A stretch of 64,000 nucleotides of DNA from positions 422,741 to 486,740 of the forward strand of contig CAKQTG010000001.1 of NCBI GenBank assembly GCA_934276735.1, given 5' to 3'. Position numbers and translations under genes: made by a program. The notes below the pieces were generated by a model. It was not told the DNA's origin and did not search any database. It saw only the letters and a program-made list of their open reading frames with translations. Source of the DNA: an uncultured Alphaproteobacteria bacterium. Its GTDB lineage: Bacteria; Pseudomonadota; Alphaproteobacteria; Rs-D84. Shown in pieces: positions 25,682 through 34,236 of the stretch; the stretch's first letter is position 1; every line of letters starts with the position of its first letter.

Positions 25682-26323
25682 ATGCCAAAGAAGGAATCAA
25701 CTGCTAAGAAAGTCAAGCCGGTTCGCGCAACCCGCACGCGCCGCGCGCTGTCTGATCCAATTGCCGCCGGGGTGCAACGCCTGTATGATCACAGTGCGCC
25801 ATTGCTGTTATGCGAGGGGCTGTTGTTCGGTGTCGCCGCAATACTGATGGCGTTCAAGCCGATGGTCGTACTGACCGCGTTTATGTTTATCATCGGTATC
25901 GGATTGGTGCTGTTTGGAATGTATCGCACAATCGTCGGGTTTATCGCATCGCGTAATGTCGGTGGCGGGTGGTTTGATGTGCTGTTCGGACTGATAAACG
26001 TGGTGTTGGGTGTGCTGTTCTGTGTATATCCGACGGGGTCAATCCGTGTGATGACCGTGATATTTGTCGCGCTGTTCTTGTTCAAGGCCTTGCGTGCGTT
26101 GATATTTGCAATCAATATGGCGCGTGCGCGGTTTGGACATTGGGTATTTGACCTGGTTATGGCGGTTGTGTTGGTCGCGCTGGCGGTGGCGTTGCTGTTC
26201 TGGCCGATGGCGGCACCAATCGCAGTGGTGTATTACCTGGCCATAACATTGTTGCTGTATGCGGCATCAGATATATACATGTATATAGAATTGCTGAAAT
26301 TAAAACGCAATGTAATCGGATAA
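25682..26323 (+). CDS. DUF308 (HdeD-like) inner-membrane protein
   Basis: The 213-aa protein has a basic N-terminal tail (about 1-30, KKESTAKKVKPVRATRTRR) and then six hydrophobic helices. They are arranged as three pairs with repeated Gly-containing turns (LLFGVAAILMAFKP, FMFIIGIGLVLFGMYR, DVLFGLINVVLGVLFCVYP), the pattern of the DUF308/HdeD family. E. coli HdeD is acid-resistance associated; the role here is not established. The shorter start was chosen because AGGGGGG precedes this ATG. The gene has its own promoter and terminator and is therefore monocistronic. Confidence 0.85.
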   Translation: MPKKESTAKKVKPVRATRTRRALSDPIAAGVQRLYDHSAPLLLCEGLLFGVAAILMAFKPMVVLTAFMFIIGIGLVLFGMYRTIVGFIASRNVGGGWFDVLFGLINVVLGVLFCVYPTGSIRVMTVIFVALFLFKALRALIFAINMARARFGHWVFDLVMAVVLVALAVALLFWPMAAPIAVVYYLAITLLLYAASDIYMYIELLKLKRNVIG

Positions 26324-26337
26324 CAAATCCACGGATG

Positions 26338-26365
26338 AAACACCGCCCATTTGGGCGGTGTTTTT
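26338..26365 (+). terminator. Intrinsic terminator after the DUF308 gene
   Basis: AAACACCGCCC pairs with GGGCGGTGTTT around ATTT and is followed by TTT. Confidence 0.85.
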
Positions 26366-26420
26366 GTGTGTTTATGCAAAACTTGAAATTTTGGGAAATA
26401 TAGTATAGAATAGGGGCTGT

Positions 26421-26497
26421 GCGCCCTTAGCCCAGCTGGATAGAGCATCGGATTTCTAATCCGCAGGTCGCAGGTTCGAATCCTGCAGGGCGCGCCA
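26421..26497 (+). tRNA. tRNA-Arg (anticodon TCT)
   Basis: The gene is 77 bases including the encoded CCA. Acceptor GCGCCCT pairs with AGGGCGC, the D-loop has AGCTGGATAGAGC, the anticodon loop is TTTCTAA (anticodon UCU), and the T-arm has GGTTCGAATCC. Its last 17 bases are repeated at 26653-26669. Confidence 0.93.
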
Positions 26498-26669
26498 AGA
26501 TAAATGCGCAGCCACGGGAATTGCACGTTGCGGGGGGAATTTTGATTCGAACCTGCGACAGGGAGCGGTTTGACCCGACGCAAAAAGGCGGAAACGCGCC
26601 GGTCCACCGTAGTTTTAACGGAGGTGGATTTTGCAAGGGCGGCGTCAGCCAGTCCTGCAGGGCGCGCCA
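26498..26669 (+). mobile_element. Integration-like scar downstream of tRNA-Arg
   Basis: The last 17 bases of the tRNA gene recur as an exact direct repeat at 26653-26669, bounding 172 bases with no convincing gene. Inside, bases 26544-26559 are an exact 16-base inverted copy of the tRNA T-arm (26467-26482). This resembles attL/attR left by a small or deleted tRNA-targeting element. No integrase is present. Confidence 0.5.
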
Positions 26670-26701
26670 GTTTTTTTTATTTTGGGCAAGTGGGGACAAA
26701 A

Positions 26702-27628
26702 ATGACACTGGAAGAAATCACCGCGTTTTTAGAGAAAAATTACCCGGGACAAAAAATCAAATATCTGGGGCATGGCAGTGATTCTGCGGCGTTTCGTGTG
26801 GGAACACGTGTGTTTCGGTTCACCACCAAGGGCATTTCAATCTACACGCGCGAGGCAGATGTTTGCAATTTCTTGCGCAAATACATAACGGTCCAGATTC
26901 CTGATATTAAAATCGTCCAGCGTGACGGATTTCAATATGCGATGCATGAAATGTTGACTGGGGAAAAGTGGTCATGGCATCGGTTCCAGTTTTCACCACG
27001 ACGCCAGCGCAACCTGGCGCGGTCGGTGGCGGGATTCTTGGCAGAATTGCATTCGGTGGATGTGGATGCGATGGTGCGCGCGGTGCCAGAGGTGCACAAT
27101 ACTATGCCGTATATTGACTTTGATTTGGTCCAAGACCACCTGCGGCCATATATGTCGGCGCGGTCGCTGGCACGATTCCGCAAATTTTACGAAAATGTTA
27201 TAAATGCGCCGGTTGCAAAATCTGATATGGTGCCAGTGCACATGGGGGTCAAGGGTGCGAATTCTGTGGTGTATCCAGATGGTCGGTTAAAGGGTGTGTT
27301 TGATTTTGGCAATTGCGGTATTTATGAACGGGGGCGTGATTTGGTGTTGTTTTCATTGTCACGTAATCCGCGTCTGTATCGCCAGGTCTTGCGCGAATAC
27401 CAGGCAAAAACAGGTGTGCGTATTGACCGGCGGCGCATTCGTGAATTGGCGTTGGTGGAATTTTTGTGGGCAAAGCGGTGGTATGTTGATGGCACGTTTG
27501 TGCCACTGAAAGCGCATTTCTTGCGCCGTAATGTCGGGCTGGTCCTGATGTATTTCTGGCATATGCCCGAATTTATGAAGCCGTTTGTGCGCTTGATGAT
27601 AAATATTCGCAGTCGTCGCGTGCAATAG
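26702..27628 (+). CDS. APH/choline-kinase-fold protein with a degenerate catalytic loop
   Basis: The 308-aa protein has the layout of aminoglycoside-phosphotransferase-like kinases: a nucleotide-binding N-lobe (GHGSDSAAFRVGTRVFRFTT), a hinge with QYAMHEMLTGEKW, and a C-lobe with VHMGVKGANSVV and GVFDFGNCGIYERGRDLVLFSL. In active members the catalytic loop reads HGDxxxxN. Here it is HMGVKGAN, so the catalytic Asp is Gly, while the metal-binding Asp of FDFG is kept. It may be a pseudokinase or use different chemistry; no substrate can be inferred. A longer in-frame start at 26570 would run through the tRNA scar; the chosen ATG follows GGGGAC and starts the conserved domain. Confidence 0.75.
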   Translation: MTLEEITAFLEKNYPGQKIKYLGHGSDSAAFRVGTRVFRFTTKGISIYTREADVCNFLRKYITVQIPDIKIVQRDGFQYAMHEMLTGEKWSWHRFQFSPRRQRNLARSVAGFLAELHSVDVDAMVRAVPEVHNTMPYIDFDLVQDHLRPYMSARSLARFRKFYENVINAPVAKSDMVPVHMGVKGANSVVYPDGRLKGVFDFGNCGIYERGRDLVLFSLSRNPRLYRQVLREYQAKTGVRIDRRRIRELALVEFLWAKRWYVDGTFVPLKAHFLRRNVGLVLMYFWHMPEFMKPFVRLMINIRSRRVQ

Positions 27629-27629
27629 G

Positions 27630-27666
27630 AAAAACCAGGCCGCCAAATGGCGGTCTGGTTTTTTTG
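27630..27666 (+). terminator. Intrinsic terminator after the APH-fold gene
   Basis: AAAAACCAG-CCGCC pairs with GGCGG-CTGGTTTTT around AAAT and is followed by T residues. Confidence 0.85.
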
Positions 27667-27744
27667 TGAAATCGTTCCTGTGGTTGTGGGGCGGGGCATT
27701 GACGTATAATCATATGGCACAGAGTCCAATAAAGGAGAGTCCAT

Positions 27745-28218
27745 ATGAAAGCCTTTTTTCAATTCATTTTGGCCATGGTGTTGGCATTTATACCCGGCGC
27801 AATCGGGATTATGTTCACGCCGCGTGGCGCATCAGATTTATGGTATAACGCACTGGAAAAGTCAATGCTGACGCCAGATGGTTGGGTGTTTGGTGTCGCG
27901 TGGACGATATTGTATTTCTTGTTGGGTTTGGCGTTATTCCTGGTTATTCGTAATACAAAGGCGCGCCAGTCCAAGGTGCCGGCGTATTTATTATTCCTGG
28001 GCCAGATGGCGTTAAACGCGCTGTGGTCATATGTGTTCTTTGGTTTGCATATGGCGGGCGCGGCGTTGATTGTGTTGGTTGGTCTGATTATCGTTTCGGC
28101 GTTTATGATGCGGGCATTCCGACCATTTAATCGTTGGGCCGAATACCTGGTGTGGCCGTATATCATATGGATGATTTTTGCAACGTATTTAAATGTGATG
28201 ATTATATGGTTGAATTGA
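27745..28218 (+). CDS. tspO: TspO/MBR family membrane protein
   Basis: TspO proteins are five-helix membrane proteins that bind porphyrins and, in some bacteria, affect tetrapyrrole or stress responses. The 157-aa protein matches the family length and shows the diagnostic loop SMLTPDGWVFGVAWTILY (usually TPPxW; the second Pro is Asp here), NALWSYVFFG in helix 3, and WPYIIWMIFATYLNVMI in helix 5. The ATG is preceded by AAAGGAG. The gene is monocistronic, between two hairpin terminators. No tetrapyrrole genes are nearby, so the ligand is unspecified. Confidence 0.92.
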   Translation: MKAFFQFILAMVLAFIPGAIGIMFTPRGASDLWYNALEKSMLTPDGWVFGVAWTILYFLLGLALFLVIRNTKARQSKVPAYLLFLGQMALNALWSYVFFGLHMAGAALIVLVGLIIVSAFMMRAFRPFNRWAEYLVWPYIIWMIFATYLNVMIIWLN

Positions 28219-28219
28219 T

Positions 28220-28246
28220 AAAAATCCCCGTAAAACGGGGATTTTT
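28220..28246. terminator. Bidirectional terminator between tspO and the ftsB-like gene
   Basis: AAAAATCCCCG pairs with CGGGGATTTTT around TAAAA. It overlaps the stop codon of the convergent gene. Confidence 0.85.
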
Positions 28247-28571
28247 ATATCTTTAAAATCTTGAATTTTGCGTCGCCGATATTCAGGTATTTTAACCCCA
28301 GTTCTTCGACATAATCTGGACTGTAAGATTGCAACAGATCGATATGACGGTTCAGTGCGTCCAGTTTTGCCTGTTCCGTGGCCAGTTGTGATTGTTCGTT
28401 GTTCAATCGCCAGATGTTTATAACGAAATTTTGGACGTTGACCGCCCCCCAGAAAATGCGCACAAACATAAACAATGCGAACGCAGTCGCCAAAATACCA
28501 GCCTTGCCACGCCAACTGGCACCCCAGGCGCGGCCGATGAAACCAAATAAATTTTTGATTTTTTCCTTCAT
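28245..28571 (-). CDS. ftsB: FtsB/DivIC-like septum formation protein
   Basis: FtsB is a bitopic divisome protein that bridges FtsL and FtsQ. The ~108-aa product has a basic cytoplasmic start, one membrane helix (about GKAGILATAFALFMFVRIFW), then a periplasmic coiled coil (INIWRLNNEQSQLATEQAKLDALNRHIDLL) and a short C-terminal segment with YVEELGLKYLNIGDAKFKIL, a pattern typical of the family (usually EE-ARxxLGxxxPGE). The assignment rests on architecture. A TATAAT box on the minus strand ends eight bases before this ATG, so the mRNA may be leaderless; an alternative ATG lies three codons upstream. It is divergent from dus. Confidence 0.7.
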   Translation of the reverse strand: MKEKIKNLFGFIGRAWGASWRGKAGILATAFALFMFVRIFWGAVNVQNFVINIWRLNNEQSQLATEQAKLDALNRHIDLLQSYSPDYVEELGLKYLNIGDAKFKILKI

Positions 28572-28578
28572 AGATGTC

Positions 28579-28608
28579 ATTATATCATAAATGTTTAGCG
28601 ATAATCAA
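28579..28608 (-). promoter_or_regulatory. Promoter of the ftsB-like gene, implying a leaderless mRNA
   Basis: TTGATT and TATAAT are separated by 18 bases on the minus strand. The -35 box lies inside the start of the divergent dus gene, and transcription would begin at or next to ATG 28571. Confidence 0.45.
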
Positions 28609-29523
28609 ATTTTTGCTGCGCCACTGGCGGGAATTACAGATAAACCATTTCGGCGCGTCTTGCGTATATTCGCGCCAGATTCGCCATTGGTAACAGAAAT
28701 GATTTCATGTCATTCGTTGGTGGGGGCGCATAAAAACTGTTTGCGTAATTTTGATTCTTATACAGACGAAGGGTGCGTCGGTGCCCAGATTTTTGGCGCA
28801 AATGTGTCGCTGATGGCAGATGCGGCACGTATATTACAGGATAATGGCGCACGGTGGATTGATATAAATATGGGCTGTCCTGTGCCAAAGGTTGCAACGC
28901 GTGCCGGTGCCGGTGCGTTTTTGATGCGGGATCATGTGCTGGCCGGGAAAATAATGTCGGCGGTGGTGCGTGCGGTGGATATTCCGGTGTCAATTAAAAC
29001 ACGCCTGGGGTGGGACGACGCACATCGCGACTGGTGTGAACTGGTGCGAATTGCCGCGGATTCTGGCGTGCGTTTTGCAACCCTGCACGGACGAACACGC
29101 GCCCAGTTATATGTTGGACCGGCGGTGCATCCAGATGTGTCAGACGCGCCAATCCCGATTATTGCAAATGGCGATATTGCCACCGCCCAAGATGCCCAGA
29201 ATATGGAAAATCTGGGCTATGCGGGGGTAATGGTTGGTCGTGCAATATTGGGGCGTCCGTGGGTTTTGGGGCAAATTGCAGGGCGCAATTGCGTGCCAAA
29301 AAATGTGGGCGAGATAGTGCTGAAACATTTGCAATATGCGATTGAATATTATGGCGCGTCGGTTGCGGTGCCAATGTTTCGCAAGCACGCGGCGTGGTAT
29401 TCATCGGGGTTGCCAAATTCGTCTGAATTTCGCATTCGCGTCAATCAAATCACAGATGCAGATGCATTGCATGATGCGATTAGTGAATTTTGGGGTTGCG
29501 GGTCGCAAAATATAGGTTTATGA
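28591..29523 (+). CDS. dusB: tRNA-dihydrouridine synthase, DusB-type
   Basis: Dus enzymes reduce specific uridines in tRNA with FMN and NADPH. The 310-aa protein shows the FMN-barrel start (FAAPLAGITDKPFRRVL), VTEMISCHSL, the GAQIFGANV strand, and the signature DINMGCPVPKVATRAGAGAFLM containing the catalytic Cys. Also present are VSIKTRLGWDD, TLHGRTRAQLYVGPAVHP, IIANGDIATAQDA and VMVGRAILGRPW. The pattern is closest to the DusB class. No clear ribosome site precedes the ATG. In many alphaproteobacteria dusB is linked to ntr genes, but here it is followed by rodZ. Confidence 0.92.
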   Translation: MFSDNQIFAAPLAGITDKPFRRVLRIFAPDSPLVTEMISCHSLVGAHKNCLRNFDSYTDEGCVGAQIFGANVSLMADAARILQDNGARWIDINMGCPVPKVATRAGAGAFLMRDHVLAGKIMSAVVRAVDIPVSIKTRLGWDDAHRDWCELVRIAADSGVRFATLHGRTRAQLYVGPAVHPDVSDAPIPIIANGDIATAQDAQNMENLGYAGVMVGRAILGRPWVLGQIAGRNCVPKNVGEIVLKHLQYAIEYYGASVAVPMFRKHAAWYSSGLPNSSEFRIRVNQITDADALHDAISEFWGCGSQNIGL

Positions 29524-29552
29524 TAGCAAGGTGCAACAAGGGATAAAGAAAT

Positions 29553-30410
29553 ATGATCGAAAATAATACAGAACCACAAGTTGAAGTTACGGTTGGCGAA
29601 ATACTGCGTAATGCACGAACAACCGGTCGTCGCAAGCGTGAAATTCAAACAATTTCTAAATTGTTGTGTATTCGCGAAGAATTCTTGCAGGCACTGGAAA
29701 ATGGCAATTACGACGCGTTGCCAGAACCGGTATATATTCTGGGGTTTGCGCGTAATTACGCGATGGAATTGGGGCTGAATCCTGATGAAATTGTGGCGAA
29801 ATTAAAACGTGAAATGGGGCTGGGCGATGAATGCCAGGCACATTCGGACAAGGACGATGCCGTTGATGATTCTGCGACATGCAATGTTGCACATGCCTGT
29901 CCGACGTTTGGTGGCGCGTTGCGTCGCGCAATGCAGTTCGTGCGTGCCCATTGGGTATGGTTCGCGGGCGCGGTTGCGACGATAATCTTGGTGATTGTAG
30001 TGGTCGCGGCTGTGATGGGTGGAAAATCAAATGATGATGCGACCACGATGGCGGATACTCCTGTGGTTGCGGCGGTGATTGAGCCAAGTTATGCGGTCGC
30101 CGTGCGTGAACGCTTTGGCGTTGATAATCGTGACAAGGCTGCCGTTATTTTACAGGCGATTGATGAATCCTGGGTCAAGGTCGAAGATGGCCGCGGAAAC
30201 ACCGTGTTCAGCCGTGTCTTGGTTCCGGGCGATGTATATTATGTTCCATCTGGGACCAGCACCAAGGCAACATTTGGCAATGCCGGTGGCGTAGATATTT
30301 GGGTAAATGGTAAATTGGCACCCAAGGCCGGTGCAGATCATACCAGTAAATCTGGGATTGATTTAAGTCCTGAAAAACTGATGCCGGCAACCACCGCCAG
30401 TGCCGAGTAA
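29553..30410 (+). CDS. rodZ: RodZ-like cell-shape protein
   Basis: RodZ links the MreB cytoskeleton to the membrane. The 285-aa product has an N-terminal HTH_25 domain (about 12-85; ILRNARTTGRRKREIQTISKLLCIREEFLQALENG followed by LGFARNYAMELGL), an acidic Cys-containing linker, one membrane helix (about 134-155, FAGAVATIILVIVVVAAVM), and a periplasmic DUF4115-like beta domain (AIDESWVKVEDGRGNTVFSRVLVPGDVYYVP). These are the standard parts in the standard order. AAGGGAT precedes the ATG by a few bases. It lies 29 bases after dusB and may be co-transcribed. A hairpin follows the stop. Confidence 0.9.
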   Translation: MIENNTEPQVEVTVGEILRNARTTGRRKREIQTISKLLCIREEFLQALENGNYDALPEPVYILGFARNYAMELGLNPDEIVAKLKREMGLGDECQAHSDKDDAVDDSATCNVAHACPTFGGALRRAMQFVRAHWVWFAGAVATIILVIVVVAAVMGGKSNDDATTMADTPVVAAVIEPSYAVAVRERFGVDNRDKAAVILQAIDESWVKVEDGRGNTVFSRVLVPGDVYYVPSGTSTKATFGNAGGVDIWVNGKLAPKAGADHTSKSGIDLSPEKLMPATTASAE

Positions 30411-30434
30411 TTATGCGGAATACATACATATGTT

Positions 30435-30458
30435 CGGGGCGAAAGAAATTTCGCCCCG
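30435..30458 (+). terminator. Probable terminator after rodZ
   Basis: CGGGGCGAAA pairs with TTTCGCCCCG (10 bp) around GAAA. The T-run is interrupted (TCTATTGCAATTTTT) and overlaps the next promoter, so termination may be partial. Confidence 0.55.
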
Positions 30459-30462
30459 TCTA

Positions 30463-30490
30463 TTGCAATTTTTAATATTTTTTCTATATT
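30463..30490 (+). promoter_or_regulatory. Promoter of uvrA, implying a near-leaderless mRNA
   Basis: TTGCAA and TATATT are separated by 16 bases. The -10 box ends seven bases before the ATG and there is no Shine-Dalgarno, so the transcript would start at or beside the initiation codon. Confidence 0.5.
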
Positions 30491-30497
30491 TAAAACT

Positions 30498-33356
30498 ATG
30501 AGTGGAATAATAAAAATTCGCGGTGCGCGCGAAAATAATCTTAAAAATATTGACCTGGACATACCAAAGAATAAATTGGTGGTCTTGACCGGCGTGTCGG
30601 GGTCAGGTAAATCGTCGCTGGCATTTAATACCATTTATGCCGAGGGGCAACGTCGTTATGTTGAATCGCTGTCATCGTATGCGCGCCAGTTCTTGGATAT
30701 GCAGAAAAAGCCAGATGTTGATTTAATAGAAGGTCTGGCCCCGGCGATTTCCATTGAACAAAAGACCACGTCAAAAAATCCACGTTCAACTGTTGGAACA
30801 GTGACCGAAATTTACGATTATCTGCGTTTGTTGTGGGCGCGTGTCGGTGTGCCGCATTCGCCGGTAACAGGTCTGCCAATTAAATCCCAGACGATTGCTG
30901 AAATGGTTGATTGGACAATGAAAATCCCGGCTGCAACGCGTATTTATATCCTGGCCCCGCTGGTGCGGTCGCGCAAGGGTGAATATAAAAAAGAAATCGC
31001 ATTTTTAATAAAGCAGGGTTACCAGCGTGCGATAGTTGACGGTGAGTTATATGATTTATCATCTGTGCCGCCATTGGACAAGAATAAAAAGCACGACATA
31101 TTTGTGATTGTAGACCGTCTGGCCATGCCGGCGGCGGACGCCGACAGCAATGCGATTGATGAATTCCGCAGTCGTATGTATGCATCGTTCGAGGGCTCTT
31201 TGCGTCTGGTGCCGGGGTCGGTGCTGGTGCGTCGTCTGGACACGAACGAAGACACGTTGTATTCCCAAAACTATGCGTGCCCGGTCAGTGGTTTTACCGT
31301 GCCGAAAATTGAACCGCGCCTGTTTTCATTTAATGCGCCATTGGGGGCATGTCCGGCGTGTGATGGATTAGGTATGCAATTGAATATGTCGCCGGATTTG
31401 GTGATACCGGACCCGTCAAAGTCAATTCTGGACGGTGCAATTGCACCGTGGTCGCGTGGCGGAATGCTAAGCCAGTTTGAACATCTGTTGGACGCGTTAC
31501 ATAAAAAATACAAGATTCCGTTGTCAAAGCCGTGGCATACATTAACCGCCGAACAAAAGAATTTAATCCTGTATGGCAGTGGCGATGACCCGATTAAAAT
31601 CAACTGGAACGGGTTTGTTTATGAAAAACCGTATGAGGGCGTAATTCCAAATATTGAACGTCGTTGGCGCGAATCGGAATCCGATGCGATGAAGGCCGAA
31701 CTGGCGAAATACCTGTCTGAAAAGCCGTGCCCGATGTGCCACGGCAAACGTCTGAATATCCAGGCGTTGTGTGTAAAAATCAATGGGTTTGATATTATGG
31801 ACGCATGCGATTTGTCGGTGGACGATTCGCTGGCTTGGTTTACGGATTTGCCAAATCATTTGACACAAAAAGAAAACGATATTGCGCGTATAATTTTGCG
31901 TGAAATTACGTCGCGTCTGCAATTTTTGCAGAACGTTGGTCTGGGGTATTTGACGTTGTCGCGTATGGCTGGGACCCTGTCCGGGGGCGAGGCGCAACGT
32001 ATTCGTCTGGCGTCCCAGATTGGCAGTGGCCTGTCCGGTGTGCTGTATGTATTGGATGAACCGTCAATCGGCCTGCACCAGAGTGATAACGACAAATTGT
32101 TGGATACGTTGAAAATGCTGCGCGACAAGGATAATACAGTCATCGTTGTTGAACATGACGAAGACGCTATGCGGGCGGCAGATTACCTGGTTGATATTGG
32201 CCGTGGTGCAGGGGTAAATGGCGGTAATGTCGTTGTTGCCGGAACACCACAACAGGTGATGAAGTGTAAAGATTCACTGACTGCGCAGTATCTGACCGGC
32301 AAGCGCAAGATAGAGGTTCCAAAAAAACGTCGTGCCGGCAATGGCAAATCAATCACGATTACCGGGGCGCACGAAAACAACCTGAAAAATATAGACGTTG
32401 AATTTCCGCTGGGTAAATTTATTGCACTGACGGGTGTATCAGGGTCGGGTAAATCGACACTGTTGTTAGATACGCTGTATCCGGCATTGATGCGTGCGCT
32501 GTATAATTCAAAAATTGCAATGGGGGCGCACGATATTATCCGTGGTATGGAAAACGTGGACAAGGTCGTTGATATTGACCAGTCGCCCATCGGGCGCAGC
32601 CCGCGCAGTAATCCTGCAACATATACTGGTGTATTTTCAAATATCCGTGATTTCTTTGCTGGTCTGCCCGAGGCCAAGGCTCGTGGATACACGTCTGGAC
32701 GTTTTTCATTTAATGTCAAGGGCGGTCGGTGCGAGGCGTGTCAAGGCGACGGCCAGATAAAGATTGAAATGAATTTTTTGGCAGATGTGTATGTCGAGTG
32801 TGATAAATGCCATGGTGCGCGTTATAACGAAGAAACGTTGGCAGTCAAATACAAGGGCAAATCAATCGCAGATGTCTTGAACATGACTGTTGACGAGGCA
32901 TATCATCTGTTCATCAATGTGCCCCAGATTTCACGCAAACTGGAATTATTGAAACGCGTCGGTTTGGATTATATAAAATTGGGTCAAAGTTCGCTGGATC
33001 TGTCCGGGGGCGAAGCGCAACGTATCAAACTGTCCAAAGAATTGGCCGCGCGCAGCACGGGCCAGACGATGTATATCTTGGACGAGCCAACAACTGGTCT
33101 GCATTTCGAAGATATAAAATTGTTGCTGTCGGTGCTGCACGAATTGGTTGATTCAGGAAACACGGTTATTGTGATTGAACATAATCTGGACGTGATTAAA
33201 ACTGCAGACTGGGTAATTGATCTGGGGCCGACCGGTGGGGCAGGTGGTGGCCGCGTGATTGCCGCTGGCACGCCAGAGCAGGTTGCCGCGGTTCCAGAAT
33301 CGTTGACTGGAAAATATTTGCGTCGGTATCTGGACAAAACGCAAATTGGCAAATAA
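30498..33356 (+). CDS. uvrA: Excinuclease ABC subunit A
   Basis: UvrA is the damage-sensing ATPase of nucleotide excision repair. The 952-aa protein contains two ABC ATPase halves with Walker A motifs ([12 protein letters not shown] near residue 33 and [13 protein letters not shown] near 650) and signature motifs ([24 protein letters not shown]). The central zinc modules are present ([28 protein letters not shown] with [10 protein letters not shown]). The first insertion module reads [12 protein letters not shown], with Ser and Thr where many bacteria have Cys, a substitution I know from alphaproteobacterial UvrA. No clear ribosome site precedes the ATG. It begins a plus-strand run with the SRP M-domain gene, an 85-aa gene and rlmE. 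Confidence 0.97.
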   Translation: MSGIIKIRGARENNLKNIDLDIPKNKLVVLTGVSGSGKSSLAFNTIYAEGQRRYVESLSSYARQFLDMQKKPDVDLIEGLAPAISIEQKTTSKNPRSTVGTVTEIYDYLRLLWARVGVPHSPVTGLPIKSQTIAEMVDWTMKIPAATRIYILAPLVRSRKGEYKKEIAFLIKQGYQRAIVDGELYDLSSVPPLDKNKKHDIFVIVDRLAMPAADADSNAIDEFRSRMYASFEGSLRLVPGSVLVRRLDTNEDTLYSQNYACPVSGFTVPKIEPRLFSFNAPLGACPACDGLGMQLNMSPDLVIPDPSKSILDGAIAPWSRGGMLSQFEHLLDALHKKYKIPLSKPWHTLTAEQKNLILYGSGDDPIKINWNGFVYEKPYEGVIPNIERRWRESESDAMKAELAKYLSEKPCPMCHGKRLNIQALCVKINGFDIMDACDLSVDDSLAWFTDLPNHLTQKENDIARIILREITSRLQFLQNVGLGYLTLSRMAGTLSGGEAQRIRLASQIGSGLSGVLYVLDEPSIGLHQSDNDKLLDTLKMLRDKDNTVIVVEHDEDAMRAADYLVDIGRGAGVNGGNVVVAGTPQQVMKCKDSLTAQYLTGKRKIEVPKKRRAGNGKSITITGAHENNLKNIDVEFPLGKFIALTGVSGSGKSTLLLDTLYPALMRALYNSKIAMGAHDIIRGMENVDKVVDIDQSPIGRSPRSNPATYTGVFSNIRDFFAGLPEAKARGYTSGRFSFNVKGGRCEACQGDGQIKIEMNFLADVYVECDKCHGARYNEETLAVKYKGKSIADVLNMTVDEAYHLFINVPQISRKLELLKRVGLDYIKLGQSSLDLSGGEAQRIKLSKELAARSTGQTMYILDEPTTGLHFEDIKLLLSVLHELVDSGNTVIVIEHNLDVIKTADWVIDLGPTGGAGGGRVIAAGTPEQVAAVPESLTGKYLRRYLDKTQIGK

Positions 33357-33384
33357 TATATAAATAAAACATAAGGAGTGAAAA

Positions 33385-33885
33385 ATGTTCGGCTTTGGCA
33401 AAAAGAAACAAGAAACAGTTAAAACAGACAACGCCACACTTAGCGAGAAAGAATTAAAACAGATGGAAGAAAAAATGCCATCTGGGATGAAGGAAACTGC
33501 CCAACGTATGATGTCAGGTCAGTTTGACATGAACGACATGTTGGCCCAGTTAAAACAGATTAAAAAGATGAGCAATTTCAGTGGGCTGTTAAAAATGGTG
33601 CCGGGTATGTCGGGTGCGGTTGCCGCGATGAAGGAAAAAATTAAAGATGGCAGTGTTGAAGCCCAGATAAAGATACTGGAGGCGATGACCCCCGCCGAAC
33701 GTGCGGAACCAGATAAAGTGTTTGCCAATGCCAAGGCTCGCATTGCCGAAACCGCGGGCTGCACGGTGCGTGATGTTGAACATATTATCAAACAATATAA
33801 CAAAATGCGCCAACAGATGGCGATGGTGCAACGCATGGGCGGAATGGAAGCCATTATGGAACGCATGAAAAAACAAGGTAACTAA
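33385..33885 (+). CDS. Stand-alone SRP M-domain-like protein
   Basis: The 166-aa protein resembles the C-terminal M domain of Ffh/SRP54 without the NG GTPase domains. Visible are FDMNDMLAQLKQIKKMSNFSGLLKMVPGM (compare FxLxDFxxQLxQIKKMGxLxxLLxMxPGM), EAMTPAERAEPDKVFANAKARIAETAGC (compare SMTPxERxxPxxIxxSRxxRIAxGSG), TVRDVEHIIKQYNKMRQQMAMV, and a Met-rich end. The RNA-contact segment SRxxRIAxGSG is altered, so 4.5S RNA binding is uncertain. The N-terminus is a short Lys-rich lead with no P-loop. AAGGAG precedes the ATG, so it is not a truncated ORF of a larger ffh here. It lies 28 bases after uvrA. Confidence 0.75.
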   Translation: MFGFGKKKQETVKTDNATLSEKELKQMEEKMPSGMKETAQRMMSGQFDMNDMLAQLKQIKKMSNFSGLLKMVPGMSGAVAAMKEKIKDGSVEAQIKILEAMTPAERAEPDKVFANAKARIAETAGCTVRDVEHIIKQYNKMRQQMAMVQRMGGMEAIMERMKKQGN

Positions 33886-33889
33886 GGCA

Positions 33890-34147
33890 ATGAAAGTAAA
33901 ACTGACAAAACTGTTTAATTGGGATATTAAAAACGTATATCCTGTCCGTGTCACGATGAAAGATGGCGCGATTGATGCGTATACGGTCACTGTTGAATAT
34001 GTATATCATGGACGGCGTGATATCGTGATACGACCGTCAGATGCGGGGTCTTATCGTCTGTATCCTGATGCGCGGGCGGCCGCAGCGGCTGTGTATTCTG
34101 ATTACTGGGAATTGATGCGTCGCCAGCGTACGTCCCGCCAACAGTAA
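33890..34147 (+). CDS. Hypothetical 85-aa protein
   Basis: The ATG lies four bases after the SRP M-domain gene and overlaps its ribosome-site region (AACTAAGG), suggesting translational coupling. The protein is a small basic beta-rich domain (VYPVRVTMKDGAIDAYTVTVEYVYHGRRDIVIRPSDAGSYRLYP) followed by an Ala-rich helix and a basic tail. No family is recognised. Codon use is like its neighbours and it sits inside a tight gene run, which supports it being real. Confidence 0.65.
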   Translation: MKVKLTKLFNWDIKNVYPVRVTMKDGAIDAYTVTVEYVYHGRRDIVIRPSDAGSYRLYPDARAAAAAVYSDYWELMRRQRTSRQQ

Positions 34148-34151
34148 CTAA

Positions 34152-34229
34152 ATGAAAATACTGGATAAAAAATTCTGCACTCGCCATATGACTGTTGCTG
34201 GCGCAACACGCACAGGCTCTGCGGAATGA
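34152..34229 (+). CDS. 25-codon mini-ORF duplicating the rlmE start
   Basis: The first codons (MKILDKK) nearly copy the first codons of rlmE (MKILNKK, at 34237), including the flanking AAATGAAAATACTG. The frame then diverges and stops at a TGA eight bases before the rlmE ATG. It could be a leader peptide coupled to rlmE or a duplication scar that now contains a chance ORF. Confidence 0.35.
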   Translation: MKILDKKFCTRHMTVAGATRTGSAE

Positions 34230-34236
34230 CAATAAA

